Source: Acidobacteriota bacterium (GTDB lineage: Bacteria; Acidobacteriota; Vicinamibacteria; Vicinamibacterales; UBA823). Taken from it: DNA of 64,000 nucleotides. Shown here piece after piece: positions 17,374-26,357 of this stretch. The position numbers and the translations under genes are program-made. Numbering within the stretch: the stretch's first letter is position 1; each line of letters begins with the position of its first letter. The notes beneath the pieces were generated by a model. That model saw only the letters and a list, made by a program, of their open reading frames with translations, did no database searches and was not told the DNA's origin. Where the stretch lies: positions 272,925-336,924 of the forward strand of contig PCAU01000001.1 of the NCBI GenBank assembly GCA_002730735.1, read 5' to 3'.

Positions 17374-18099
17374 ATGACTGACACACCGCAACTGACCGAC
17401 AAGGTCGCTATCGTCACGGGTGGTTCGAGTGGTATCGGCTTGGCCATTGCAGCGGCGTTTCAAGCTTGTGGCGCAAGCGTCATGATCGGCGCACGGGACG
17501 AAGCGAGGGTCGAACGGGCGATACAGGACCTGTCGATGGGCACGGACCGCGTGTGTGGTGCGGCATTGGATGTACGCGACCCCCGTCAGGTCGAAGACTT
17601 TATAACGCAGGCGGTCAAGCATTTCGGAGGCCTCGATATCCTAATCAACAACGCGGGTGTTGGTGGCTATACGAAGATCGTCGATCAGTCACTGGAGGAA
17701 TGGCGTAGCATCATCGACACCAATCTATCCGGTGTCTTTCACTGTTGCCGCTCAGCCATTCCACATCTCAGGCGACGCGGTGGCGGGTTCATTATCAACA
17801 TTAGTAGTCTTGCAGGTAAGAACGCGTTTCCCATGGGGGGCGCTTACTGCTCCTCGAAAGCCGCCCTCAATATGTTCAGCGAAGTGTTGATGCAGGAGGT
17901 TCGGTACGACGATATTCGAGTCAGTTATGTAATGCCTGGTTCGGTGACAACGGCTTTCGACGGAGGACGGGCGCATGCAGGCTCTGAATGGAAGATGACA
18001 GCCGAAGACGTTGCTGAAGTGGTGCTCGATATTGTGTCCATTAATCGGCGGACGCTGGCTAGCAGGGTAGAGATGCGACCTTCGAAGCCCAAGAAATGA
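17374..18099 (+). CDS. Short-chain dehydrogenase/reductase
   Basis: A 241-residue classical SDR. The nucleotide-binding motif is TGGSSGIGLA, the structural NNAG motif is in LINNAGVGGYTK, catalytic Ser is in INISSLAGK, and the Tyr-x3-Lys pair is in GGAYCSSKAAL. After the first strand the sequence GARDEARVERA has an Arg, favouring NADP(H). It is slightly short at the C terminus relative to the usual 250. The substrate is unknown. It follows lipB after a 129-bp gap that shows no clear promoter or terminator. Confidence 0.87.
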   Translation: MTDTPQLTDKVAIVTGGSSGIGLAIAAAFQACGASVMIGARDEARVERAIQDLSMGTDRVCGAALDVRDPRQVEDFITQAVKHFGGLDILINNAGVGGYTKIVDQSLEEWRSIIDTNLSGVFHCCRSAIPHLRRRGGGFIINISSLAGKNAFPMGGAYCSSKAALNMFSEVLMQEVRYDDIRVSYVMPGSVTTAFDGGRAHAGSEWKMTAEDVAEVVLDIVSINRRTLASRVEMRPSKPKK

Positions 18100-18164
18100 G
18101 TTCCTGAGGCACAACATGGACGAACAGGGGGCATTGAGTTATTGCAGTTGACCTCGGTTCCTAG

Positions 18165-19157
18165 TTACTTCAGCCCTGCGTTATAGTTTCGCCCTTCCAA
18201 TAAAATCTCCGTGAACTGCTCAACGTCGATATTAGCACCCGACACAATCGCAACCACGGTTTTACCGACGGGCTTGACTGCGCCTTCAAGCAAAGCGGCC
18301 ACAGCCGCAATGCCTGCACCCTCAGCGATCAGTTGCTCATTCGCGACAAGACCGTAGATGCCCCTACGCAATCCCTCCTCACTCACGACAACCGTGTTGT
18401 CGACGAGTTTCTTCACAAGTGCGAATGTAATTGTGGTTGGGTCTAGATTGCCACTTAGGCCGTCGGCGATTGTCTCGCCAACGGTAATCTCAGTAATCCG
18501 ACCAGCTTTCAGGCTGGTACGAAAGGGGTGCGATACTTCGAGTTCGACGCCAACCACCTGTGTCTCGGGTGCCGCTGCCTTGATGGCGATGGCGATTCCG
18601 CTCAGGAGTCCGCCCCCGCCAGTTGGCACCAGAATCGAATGTATGTTCGGGACCTCTTCGAGGATTTCCAGCACGACCGTTCCAGCACCCGCGATGATGT
18701 CGGGATGACTATAGGGAGAGATGTAAGTAGCGCCGCTCTCTATAGCGAATGTCTTGGCTAGCCGTTCCGCATCGTCGTAGGTCGGCGCCGTATCGCGTAG
18801 GTCGGCACCGTGGTGACGAATTCCATCACGCTTGGTTTTGGGGGCGTCGTTTGAGGTAAACACCGTTAATGCGACGCCGAGGCGCTCAGCTGCCCATGCC
18901 ATAGCTCGTCCATGGTTCCCGGCTGATGCCGTCACGACACGCGGTGCCACCGCGTCAGAATGTTCGAGTAGCGACGCGAGTGCGTTGACCGCACCGCGCA
19001 GCTTGAAGGAGCCAGTCGTTTGTAACGATTCGACTTTAAGCAGAATTCGCCCACCGGTTATTTCCGAGAGCCATGGTGATTGGGCCAACGGTGTTCGCCG
19101 GATATATTTAACGATTCGATTTCTCGCCGCCGTAATGTCATCGAGTGAAATCGACAT
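18165..19157 (-). CDS. Threonine ammonia-lyase / serine-threonine dehydratase without ACT domain
   Basis: A 330-residue fold-type II PLP enzyme. LKVESLQTTGSFKLRGA carries the Schiff-base Lys, VTASAGNHGRAMAWAA contacts PLP, and PTGGGGLLSGIAIA binds the phosphate. The length is that of catabolic TdcB-like or serine racemase-like enzymes; the C-terminal regulatory ACT domain of biosynthetic IlvA is absent, so isoleucine feedback is not expected. It converts threonine to 2-oxobutyrate plus ammonia, and probably serine to pyruvate. It converges on the SDR gene and diverges from the MBL gene with 50 bp between starts. Confidence 0.87.
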   Translation of the reverse strand: MSISLDDITAARNRIVKYIRRTPLAQSPWLSEITGGRILLKVESLQTTGSFKLRGAVNALASLLEHSDAVAPRVVTASAGNHGRAMAWAAERLGVALTVFTSNDAPKTKRDGIRHHGADLRDTAPTYDDAERLAKTFAIESGATYISPYSHPDIIAGAGTVVLEILEEVPNIHSILVPTGGGGLLSGIAIAIKAAAPETQVVGVELEVSHPFRTSLKAGRITEITVGETIADGLSGNLDPTTITFALVKKLVDNTVVVSEEGLRRGIYGLVANEQLIAEGAGIAAVAALLEGAVKPVGKTVVAIVSGANIDVEQFTEILLEGRNYNAGLK

Positions 19158-19169
19158 GAAAGTGCCGCA

Positions 19170-19179
19170 ATTCTATACT
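19170..19179. promoter_or_regulatory. Overlapping bidirectional -10 elements
   Basis: Plus strand TATACT at 19174-19179 serves the MBL gene (ATG 19208, about 22 nt leader). Minus strand TAGAAT, read from 19175 to 19170, would serve the threonine deaminase (ATG 19157) with a leader of only a few nucleotides. The two hexamers overlap by two bases within the 50-bp divergent gap. Confidence 0.4.
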
Positions 19180-19207
19180 CTAAAGATGCGCGCGCGCGGA
19201 GTGACTT

Positions 19208-19855
19208 ATGCTACTGGAAAGCCGGACTGTTGAGCCGTTCTTTAAGAACGGGTTCGTGCTGGGATGTGAAACCTCCCAGGAAGGCGTCATCATCGATCCC
19301 GGCGATGAAGTAAATGATCTATTGGCTATTGTTGAGCGAACCCAGTTGGCTATTAAATACATCCTACTGACTCACGCTCACGTCGACCACGTCACTGGGG
19401 TTGCGAAGTGCAAGGAAATGCTTGATGCTCCAGTCTGTCTGCATCGAGACGACCTGTTTTTGTACAACGGAGCCGTGCAGCAGGGTGCTCTGTTTGGTCT
19501 ACGGGTCGACCCGCTGCCTCCGATTGACCACTATTACGACGAGGTCGGTCCCTTCCGCTTTGGCCGGTACGAGGCGGTCGTGCATCACACGCCGGGTCAC
19601 TGTCCCGGCGGAGTCTGCCTGCAGGTGGGAGAGGCCGGCACGTCAGGGCAGATGTTGTTTGTTGGCGACACTCTTTTCGCTGGGTCAATTGGCCGGACCG
19701 ACCTGCCTGGAGGCGATCACGCGCTCCTGCTCAGGACGATTAGAGAAGTGTTGCTGCCGTTTGGCGATGAAGCTGAAGTCTACCCAGGTCACGGCCCGAA
19801 GACGACCATCGGGCACGAACGCCAGACGAATCCATTTCTCGTTAGTAGGACCTGA
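19208..19855 (+). CDS. MBL-fold hydrolase, glyoxalase II-like
   Basis: A 215-residue metallo-beta-lactamase fold protein. The metal-binding THAHVDHVTG motif lies near residue 58, HHTPGHCPGG near 132, and GDTLFAGSIGRTDLPGGD near 157, the last being the signature of the YcbL/hydroxyacylglutathione-hydrolase-like group. YPGHGPKTTIGHER closes the metal site. It probably hydrolyses a thioester such as a lactoyl-thiol conjugate. GGAG six bases before the ATG fixes the start. True glyoxalase II has a longer C-terminal substrate-binding domain, so a generic thioesterase is equally possible. Confidence 0.87.
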   Translation: MLLESRTVEPFFKNGFVLGCETSQEGVIIDPGDEVNDLLAIVERTQLAIKYILLTHAHVDHVTGVAKCKEMLDAPVCLHRDDLFLYNGAVQQGALFGLRVDPLPPIDHYYDEVGPFRFGRYEAVVHHTPGHCPGGVCLQVGEAGTSGQMLFVGDTLFAGSIGRTDLPGGDHALLLRTIREVLLPFGDEAEVYPGHGPKTTIGHERQTNPFLVSRT

Positions 19856-19915
19856 CGTTTCTCAGTCTTTAGACTCGTTGTTGATGACTGATTAGTAGTA
19901 ATAGACCAAGAAGCC

Positions 19916-20233
19916 CTAAGGTGCCGATTCCTCAGATATTGTTAGCTCAACTTGGCCGATGCGCAGCGTGTCACCCGAGGTAAGCATCTTACGTTTAACC
20001 TGCTGCTCGTTGACGAAGGTGCCGTTTGTGCTGTCGAGGTCTTCGACTTCAAGACGGTCGTTCGTGCTGATGAGCCGGCAGTGCAAACGAGATACAAGAG
20101 TGCAGTCGAGCGTAAAGTCTGCTGTTGGGGCGCGGCCGATTGTCTTCATCGCGCCGGGCATGACCCGCAAGGTGGCAGGAGTGGTTGTTGTGATTTCTGA
20201 CAGCAACTCCACTTTGACTTTCAGTAACCACAT
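19916..20233 (-). CDS. FHA domain protein
   Basis: A 105-residue protein that is essentially one forkhead-associated domain, which binds phosphothreonine peptides. KTIGRAPTADFTLD contains the conserved GR, SRLHCRLI the Ser-x2-His pair, and VEDLDSTNGTFVNEQQV the Asn-Gly loop. The last strands (GDTLRIGQVELTI) complete the fold. There is no signal peptide or other domain. Its start is 13 bp after the pntB stop, so it appears to be the last gene of the transhydrogenase operon; a link to Ser/Thr kinase signalling is inferred only from the domain. Confidence 0.87.
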   Translation of the reverse strand: MWLLKVKVELLSEITTTTPATLRVMPGAMKTIGRAPTADFTLDCTLVSRLHCRLISTNDRLEVEDLDSTNGTFVNEQQVKRKMLTSGDTLRIGQVELTISEESAP

Positions 20234-20246
20234 CGACTGAACCCGC

Positions 20247-21647
20247 TCAGGCCTCCTTAATGGCCGAGATTAGATCCAAAGCTGCTTTCTTACCGTCAGA
20301 AAAGAGCATGAGTGTCTTGTCAGCAGCGAAGAGTGGATTTGGAATACCAGCGAAGCCAGGGCTAAGGCTACGCTTGATGACAACCACAGTACGCGCCTTG
20401 TCTACTTCGAGAATCGGCATTCCAGCGATTGGGCTAGCTGGGTCGGTGTTCGCGACCGGATTGACTACATCGTTGGCTCCGATGACGATAACAACATCAG
20501 TCTCAGCGAAGGTAGGGTTGACGTCATCCATTTCACGAAGTTTGTCGTAAGCGACGTCGGCTTCGGCTAACAGGACGTTCATGTGACCGGGCATCCGACC
20601 AGCCACTGGATGAATCGCGAACTCCACCTCGGCACCTTGCGACTCGAGTAGATTCGCGAGATCGCGAATGGCATGCTGGGCCTGTGAGACCGCAAGACCG
20701 TACCCGGGGACGATCACCACCCGCCGTGCTGAGTCAAACAACATCGCGACTTCCTCGGGTGACGCCGACTTGACCCGGCCCGCGTAGACTTCATCTGCCG
20801 AGGTGCCGCCGCCTTCGACTTCTGGCCCGATTGCGCCTGTGAGGACGTTGGTTAGGGATCGATTCATTGCTTTGCACATGATCCGCGTGAGAATTAGACC
20901 AGACGCGCCAACGAGCGATCCCGTAATGATGAGCACGTTATTATCGAGGACGAAACCGGTCGAGGCTGCCGCTAACCCGGAGTAAGAGTTGAGCAACGCG
21001 ATCGCAACCGGCATGTCAGCACCGCCGATTGGAATAGTGAGCAGTATCCCACCGACCGAGGCAAGCGCGACAAGCACCCAATAGAGATTCGTCATCGCCG
21101 GGTTGTTCACGATCAGGACGCCTACGGTGAGTGCGCCAATTCCAAGCAATAGGTTCACAAACTGCTGACCAGGGAAGTGCATCGGCTTACCGGGCAGTAC
21201 CAACTCCTGCAGTTTGTCGAATGCGACGAGACTGCCGAAGAAAGTAATGCCGCCAATGATCCCGCAAGCGACCGTTGCAACCGTCATTTGGGTGGTTGGT
21301 TCGGTTGCGTCAAAGAGCGCCGCGCCAGCGACGAAGACCGAGGCGCCGCCCCCAAACCCGTTCAACAGTGCGACCATTTGTGGCATCGCGGTCATCTGAA
21401 TCTTTAACGCGAGCGTGGCGCCGATCCCACCACCGATGACGATACCAGTGAGGATTACGCCAATCCCCTGGAGACCGCTCCCAAAAACATCGCGGGTTGC
21501 CAGTGTGGCGATTATTGCCAGCAACATGCCAGTCGCGCCGTAAAGATTCCCACGAACGGCGGTGCGCGGGTGGGTTAACCCTTTGATGCCAAGGATGAAC
21601 AGAACCGACGCGGCGAGGTATGTCAGGTTAATAACAGACGAATCCAA
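20247..21647 (-). CDS. pntB: NAD(P) transhydrogenase subunit beta
   Basis: A 466-residue subunit of the proton-translocating transhydrogenase that drives NADPH formation from NADH. LGIKGLTHPRTAVRGNLYGA at the start, multiple hydrophobic helices up to about residue 260, and the NADP(H)-binding domain III at the C terminus with VPGYGLAVSQAQHAIRDL identify it. I chose TTG at 21647: it has AAGAAGGA eight bases upstream, lies four bases after the stop of the preceding gene, and begins DSSVINLTYLAAS as in homologues. A longer frame to 21713 would run into pntAB. Confidence 0.94.
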   Translation of the reverse strand: MDSSVINLTYLAASVLFILGIKGLTHPRTAVRGNLYGATGMLLAIIATLATRDVFGSGLQGIGVILTGIVIGGGIGATLALKIQMTAMPQMVALLNGFGGGASVFVAGAALFDATEPTTQMTVATVACGIIGGITFFGSLVAFDKLQELVLPGKPMHFPGQQFVNLLLGIGALTVGVLIVNNPAMTNLYWVLVALASVGGILLTIPIGGADMPVAIALLNSYSGLAAASTGFVLDNNVLIITGSLVGASGLILTRIMCKAMNRSLTNVLTGAIGPEVEGGGTSADEVYAGRVKSASPEEVAMLFDSARRVVIVPGYGLAVSQAQHAIRDLANLLESQGAEVEFAIHPVAGRMPGHMNVLLAEADVAYDKLREMDDVNPTFAETDVVIVIGANDVVNPVANTDPASPIAGMPILEVDKARTVVVIKRSLSPGFAGIPNPLFAADKTLMLFSDGKKAALDLISAIKEA

Positions 21648-21651
21648 AGCG

Positions 21652-21930
21652 TCAATCCTTCTTCTTAAACATTTCAAGCATACGGTGGGTGACGAGGAAA
21701 CCGCCGACGACATTCGTGGCGGCCAGCACGAGTGCGCAGAAGCCGAGGGCGGTCGTTAGCGTGTTTGGTGTTGTAGCAGCGATCATCGCGCCGATAATCG
21801 TGATGCCCGAGATCGCGTTAGAACCAGACATTAGCGGCGTGTGAAGTAGCGGAGGCACCTTCGTAATGATCTCGAAGCCGACAAAAACCGCGAGCAGGAA
21901 GATGGTAAGGAGCGGAATGAAAGCGTCCAT
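21652..21930 (-). CDS. pntAB: NAD(P) transhydrogenase subunit alpha, membrane part
   Basis: A 92-residue protein with three hydrophobic helices corresponding to the membrane C-terminal part of E. coli PntA, here encoded separately as in Rhodospirillum-type three-gene systems. VGFEIITKVPPLLHTPLMSGSNAISGI is the family signature. It ends MLEMFKKKD. Its ATG shares one base with the pntAA stop (TGATG), and pntB starts four bases after its stop, showing a tightly coupled operon. Confidence 0.95.
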   Translation of the reverse strand: MDAFIPLLTIFLLAVFVGFEIITKVPPLLHTPLMSGSNAISGITIIGAMIAATTPNTLTTALGFCALVLAATNVVGGFLVTHRMLEMFKKKD

Positions 21931-23117
21931 CAGGCGCCGGTCCTTTCGTTGTCAATCGCGGGAGTGATAGTGCCGAGGAGTTCACGCAGTCTTGAGTTGA
22001 CAACCTCGCCATCGCGCGACACCAGCGTCTCCTTGGTAATTTGATCCTCCAGGTCCAAGACGAACTTTCCGTCGTCGATTAAGTGAAGCAGAAAGGACGT
22101 GATGTTTTTTGCATACATCTGACTAGCGTGATACGGCACGCTGGCAGCCACATTCGTCGGACCGAGTAAGGTCACACCGCGGTGCACCGTCGGTTGGCCA
22201 GCCTTGGTCAGTTCACAGTTGCCACCTTGCTCGGCTGCGAGGTCGACAACGACAGACCCGGGTGCCATTCCATCGACCATCTCCCTAGTGATGAGGATGG
22301 GAGCTTTTTTCCCCGGGACTAGCGCAGTGGTAACCACCACATCAGCACCAGCGACCACTGCAGCCATTGCCTCTTGCTGGCGTTGATAGAACGCTTTGTC
22401 CTGAGTTTTAGCGTAGCCGCGTTTGTCCTCGCTATCCGCAGTCTTAAGATCAAGTTCGACGAATTTTGCGCCAAGGCTCTCGACCTGTTCCTTGACTGCC
22501 GGACGAACGTCATACGCCTCGACGTTGGCTCCGAGCCGCCGGGCGGTGGCGATTGCCTGTAAGCCAGCTACACCCGCGCCGAGAATAAGGACCCGTGCTG
22601 GTTTGACTGTACCGGCAGCAGTCATCAGCATCGGGAACATGCGAGGTGCTGTATCTGCTGCGAGCAACACGGCTTTGTAACCGCTCACCGTAGCCATCGA
22701 TGACAGCACATCCATGCTTTGGGCACGCGTGATGCGCGGGATCAACTCGAGCGAAAATGCCGTTACCTGACGCTCAGCGAGTGCCTGGGCCGAGTCAAGT
22801 GCGGTGAGTGGCTCCGAGAGTCCGATGATGACTTGACCCTGCCGCAACAGATCGAGGTCTACTCGGCCTGCTTCTGGGTTTGCACCCAGAGTACGAACCT
22901 GGAGCACGATGTCGGCATCGGCGAACAGCTGGCCGCGATCACTTGCTAGCTGTGCGCCCTTGTCAAGGAACGCTGCATCAGGAAATCCTGCCTCGTCGCC
23001 GGCGGAGGCCTCAGTAAGGATGTGAAGGCCAGCTTTTGTGAGTGAGGGAATGACTGAGGGAACGATGGCAACACGCCGTTCGCCAGGAAACGTTTCTTTA
23101 GGGATTCCGACGATCAT
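21930..23117 (-). CDS. pntAA: NAD(P) transhydrogenase subunit alpha, NAD-binding part
   Basis: A 395-residue soluble domain I that binds NAD(H). It begins MIVGIPKETFPGERRVAIVP, the alanine-dehydrogenase/transhydrogenase signature, and has the nucleotide fold LILGAGVAGLQAIATARRLG near residue 175. QAMDVLSSMATVSGYKA style sequence is present as QSMDVLSSMATVSGYKA. It is the first gene of the pntAA-pntAB-pntB-FHA operon read on the minus strand. AAACGTTTCTTTAGGG lies within the gene; no clear ribosome site precedes the ATG. Confidence 0.95.
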   Translation of the reverse strand: MIVGIPKETFPGERRVAIVPSVIPSLTKAGLHILTEASAGDEAGFPDAAFLDKGAQLASDRGQLFADADIVLQVRTLGANPEAGRVDLDLLRQGQVIIGLSEPLTALDSAQALAERQVTAFSLELIPRITRAQSMDVLSSMATVSGYKAVLLAADTAPRMFPMLMTAAGTVKPARVLILGAGVAGLQAIATARRLGANVEAYDVRPAVKEQVESLGAKFVELDLKTADSEDKRGYAKTQDKAFYQRQQEAMAAVVAGADVVVTTALVPGKKAPILITREMVDGMAPGSVVVDLAAEQGGNCELTKAGQPTVHRGVTLLGPTNVAASVPYHASQMYAKNITSFLLHLIDDGKFVLDLEDQITKETLVSRDGEVVNSRLRELLGTITPAIDNERTGA

Positions 23118-23213
23118 GAATTTGTGATCTCATACGTTAAAGATGCGACCAACTTCAACCAAGCATTATACGCGCCTTCCAATCCCGAGGGCCACTCGTT
23201 CGTCGCCTACGCG

Positions 23214-24905
23214 TCAACGGCGAGAGGGCATGACCTTGTGTAACTTCTCACCGAGGGCGGCAATTAACTCAGCACTGACCGACCGTGTCTCAAGCGTTGG
23301 ATATCCGTTAACCTCACCCGTCACGGCTGGGACCAAAAGGTGGTTTAGGGCGTCGAAGCGGACCAATTCAGTTGCTACCCTCCGGTCCCGTGCTAGGCCC
23401 ATCTCGAGCAGGCGGTCTGCGTGTCCTGGAACGATTTGCCGGTCGAGACCGCCGTGAATGACCACCATTGGCTGGCGTAGGTCCTGAATGACGTCGGCCG
23501 GCCAGAAGTTGAGGTAACTCGAAAACCACGGCGTGTCAGCCTGCTTGCGCATGTCAGGCGGAATATCATCCCAGCCATCGCCCGTCAGGACCGCATCGTG
23601 AATCCGTCGCTGTAGCTCCATCTTACTCAGTCGCTCCTCGTCGCTGATCTCCATGCGTACGAGCGTTTGTCGCTGCTGTTCGAGGACGAACTCCACACCG
23701 CGTGTCGACGGAACCGCCACCAATCCGAGGGCAGTAATCCTGCGCTCCTTCGCTGCGGTTAGCATGGCGACCCAACCGCTTTCACCGTAGCCCACTACGG
23801 CAATTCGACGCTCGTCTACGTCAGCCCGGTCACGAAGATGACGAATCACCGACCTAACATCTTCAGCGTATTCCGCGAGTGTGATGCTTTCGATCCGGCC
23901 GCCGCTCTGGCCGACCCCTCGTTTATCGTAACGGACGACGATGAAACCGGCGTCGGAGAGGCCGCCCGCCAAGTTGCCATAGATTGGCACGCCCGAAGAT
24001 GTTTCGTCCCTATCGGTTGAATTGGGTCCTGGCACAAGGACAACGGCGGGCCACTCACGGTCGTTATCGGTTTCAGGCGAGGCCGCGGGAGAGAGCTGTG
24101 GCCTGGTGAGTGTCGCTGCTAGATTGAAACCCGAAGCGGGGATGTACAGGTCTTCGTCCCCTTCATTTCGCACGGTTTCCTGCCGAGCTGATAGCGAGAC
24201 GATTTCCTGCCTCGCAATGTCGAGCCCGATCGTTGGCATACTGATACGTAGTAATCGATGCCCAGCATCAGACCAAATTTCGGCATCAAAGGGATTACGA
24301 CTGTTGAGAAAGGTCACATGATGCCGCTGTGCTTCGACCGTGCCGGCACTTGTGGTGATCCGCTGCTCACTCGTTCGGTTTAATCGGATAGTAATCTCAG
24401 CTTGTGGTGCGATATAGGCAGGAATAGCGGTGCCAACCTCGGCTACTGATAGGCGTGCCGCGAGGGCTTCGTACGACGCAAAAAAGTTCGTTGGGAGGAC
24501 GATAGTCCCGGCTGATAAAGCGTCTACTTTACTGCTGGTCTCGCTACCTACGAGTATATCGCTCGTCGCACTGGTTTCCGTGAATGTTGTCTGCACCCTG
24601 TAAGGCTCACCGGCAAGCGTGGCATCAATGAACAGAGTCTCCGGCCGCCACAAATCGTCGTAACGAATCTCAAACTGTCGAATGGCTAGGTCGAGCGGAC
24701 CCGACACTCGGCCCGTTGAGTTGATTGTCCAGCCTGACTCGGTCTCCTCCACCCGGATCTCCTCGGTTCCCACGAGAGTGAGCTGAAAAAAGATATTGAA
24801 CGTAGACTGACCTGGGGTTGGTCTGGGAACTGACTGGTCAGCAGCCGCGAGTGAACACATTGCCGTCGCCAGGAAGGCGACGGTACAATAGGCCGGCACA
24901 CGCAT
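23214..24905 (-). CDS. Exported alpha/beta hydrolase (S9-like/dienelactone hydrolase family)
   Basis: From ATG 24905 the protein has 563 residues. MRVPAYCTVAFLATAMCSLAAADQ is a signal peptide. Residues about 30-250 form a beta-rich domain of unknown role, also present in other exported hydrolases. The C-terminal hydrolase contains VVRYDKRGVGQSGG, the nucleophile elbow VVGYGESGWVA, the acid in VIHGGLDRQIVPGHA, and the His in FDALNHLLVP. It probably acts on periplasmic esters or peptides. The first in-frame Met (24923) lies six residues further upstream and would disturb the signal peptide. It diverges from ygfZ with 44 bp between starts. Confidence 0.83.
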   Translation of the reverse strand: MRVPAYCTVAFLATAMCSLAAADQSVPRPTPGQSTFNIFFQLTLVGTEEIRVEETESGWTINSTGRVSGPLDLAIRQFEIRYDDLWRPETLFIDATLAGEPYRVQTTFTETSATSDILVGSETSSKVDALSAGTIVLPTNFFASYEALAARLSVAEVGTAIPAYIAPQAEITIRLNRTSEQRITTSAGTVEAQRHHVTFLNSRNPFDAEIWSDAGHRLLRISMPTIGLDIARQEIVSLSARQETVRNEGDEDLYIPASGFNLAATLTRPQLSPAASPETDNDREWPAVVLVPGPNSTDRDETSSGVPIYGNLAGGLSDAGFIVVRYDKRGVGQSGGRIESITLAEYAEDVRSVIRHLRDRADVDERRIAVVGYGESGWVAMLTAAKERRITALGLVAVPSTRGVEFVLEQQRQTLVRMEISDEERLSKMELQRRIHDAVLTGDGWDDIPPDMRKQADTPWFSSYLNFWPADVIQDLRQPMVVIHGGLDRQIVPGHADRLLEMGLARDRRVATELVRFDALNHLLVPAVTGEVNGYPTLETRSVSAELIAALGEKLHKVMPSRR

Positions 24906-24949
24906 CACTTCCCAGCATACCATCCTGTGTGTGCGAACTGGTTGGTTAC

Positions 24950-25987
24950 ATGGTCAGCGCAACGCTAATCCAGTCCTACGAAAAGCTCCGTGAAACGGCT
25001 GGGCTCGTGAGTCTCAGTAATCGGGGCGCGATAAATATGAAGGGCAGCGACTGTGCTTCGTACTTGCAGGGGCTTCTTACGAACGACATCTCGGGGCTGA
25101 CAACTGGCGCAGGTTGTTACGCTGCTTACCTCACGCCGCAGGGGCGCATGATCGCCGACATGAGGGTTCTGAATCTCGGAGATCGGTTACTGCTGGACGT
25201 TGATTCTGCGATGTCTGACACCCTGACCTCTCGGTTCTCAATGCTGGTTTTTTCTGAGGATGTCCAAGTCAACGACGAATCTTCAACTTGGTATTGGGTT
25301 GGTGTGCGTGGGCCGGGTGCGGCAGCTTGCCTGGAGCCAATTTTACGGCCGGAGGGAACCCTGTCAGGAAAGAAGGCTGTAACGGCCTATCAAGGTCTCG
25401 ACAACGGATGGTGGGTGCTCGACGGAAAGCCAGTGCTGGCCGTGAGCAACGATGAGTTGGGTATTCCTGGCATTGACCTCGGTGTTTCAAGTGCTTACAG
25501 CGGGCAAATAAATGCGCAGCTTGAGGGTTTAGGTCTTGAGTGGGGGAGTGCTGGCGCAGTGGAGGCGCTCCGGGTCGAGGCCGGCACGCCTCGGTTCGGC
25601 GCCGATATGGACCAAGACACGATTCCGCTTGAGGCCGGTATTGAGGCACGGGCCATCAGTGAAACGAAGGGCTGCTATGTCGGTCAGGAGGTTATCATTC
25701 GAATCCTGCATCGTGGCAAAGGACGCGTCGCACGACGTCTAGTCGGCCTGATATTCTCACAGGACCACACGACGGAATCCTTGTCGGGCCAGTCCGTCTA
25801 CGACGGTCATGAAACAATTGGTCGAGTGAGGAGCGCAATCTCGTCGCCGCGACTCGGTCGACAGATTGCCTTAGCTTATGTTCAGCGTGCGTACACGGCG
25901 CCGGGTGCACGTGTCGAGGTAGCGGACGGTGAGCGTCGGGTCGCTGCTGAGGTTACGGAACTTCCGTTCCCACCTTCGTTAGCCTGA
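24950..25987 (+). CDS. YgfZ/GcvT-like folate-binding protein
   Basis: A 345-residue protein of the YgfZ family, folate-dependent helpers of iron-sulfur cluster enzymes such as MiaB. The diagnostic KGCYVGQEVIIR motif with its Cys lies near residue 242. SYLQGLLTNDI and YAAYLTPQGRMIADMRV are the N-terminal folate-binding parts, and VEALRVEAGTPRFGADMD precedes the motif. I chose ATG 24950 because the upstream open frame (to 24818) overlaps the divergent hydrolase and is not family-like. The 3-prime end overlaps the convergent mutT gene by 35 bp. Confidence 0.9.
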   Translation: MVSATLIQSYEKLRETAGLVSLSNRGAINMKGSDCASYLQGLLTNDISGLTTGAGCYAAYLTPQGRMIADMRVLNLGDRLLLDVDSAMSDTLTSRFSMLVFSEDVQVNDESSTWYWVGVRGPGAAACLEPILRPEGTLSGKKAVTAYQGLDNGWWVLDGKPVLAVSNDELGIPGIDLGVSSAYSGQINAQLEGLGLEWGSAGAVEALRVEAGTPRFGADMDQDTIPLEAGIEARAISETKGCYVGQEVIIRILHRGKGRVARRLVGLIFSQDHTTESLSGQSVYDGHETIGRVRSAISSPRLGRQIALAYVQRAYTAPGARVEVADGERRVAAEVTELPFPPSLA

Positions 25988-26357
25988 CGATTAATGCTTT
26001 ATCGGCGAGTGGAAACTCCAGTGTGGCTAGTTCACGTCGTTTGACCCAACGGATCCGCTGCTTCAGCATCGAACGTGGTTTCCCCTTTAGTTGGCAATGG
26101 TAAAAGTGTAGACATACGGTCCTGTCGGGATAGGCGTGTTCCACGCAGTCGATTTTTTTGCCAATCTCAACCTCAACGCCTAGCTCCTCGCGCATTTCCC
26201 GTCGCAGTGCATCTGTGAGCGATTCTCCAGATTCCAGTTTTCCGCCAGGAAACTCCCAACACCCCCCTAGATGATCGCCCGCCGCACGTTGCGTAACCAG
26301 GAAGTGATCACGTTGTTCAACAACCGCCGCTACCACATCAAGGGGTACGCTACTCAT
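25953..26357 (-). CDS. mutT: MutT-like 8-oxo-dGTP diphosphatase (Nudix)
   Basis: A 134-residue Nudix hydrolase with an intact box, GKLESGESLTDALRREMREELGV, matching Gx5Ex7REUxEExGU exactly (quoted in part; spans residues about 36-58). The downstream HAYPDRTVCLHFYHC and IRWVKRRELATLEFPLADKAL match MutT, including the Asp in the nucleotide-sensing FPLAD segment. It would remove 8-oxo-dGTP from the nucleotide pool. ATG 26357 overlaps the mutY stop by four bases (ATGA), so translation is coupled. A longer frame upstream to 26453 lies inside mutY and is not credible. Confidence 0.88.
   Translation of the reverse strand: MSSVPLDVVAAVVEQRDHFLVTQRAAGDHLGGCWEFPGGKLESGESLTDALRREMREELGVEVEIGKKIDCVEHAYPDRTVCLHFYHCQLKGKPRSMLKQRIRWVKRRELATLEFPLADKALIVRLTKVGTEVP

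Noticed and set aside
25953-26357. MutT as a detached MutY C-terminal domain
   Set aside because: The Nudix box is complete and catalytic, whereas the MutY C-terminal domain has lost these residues.
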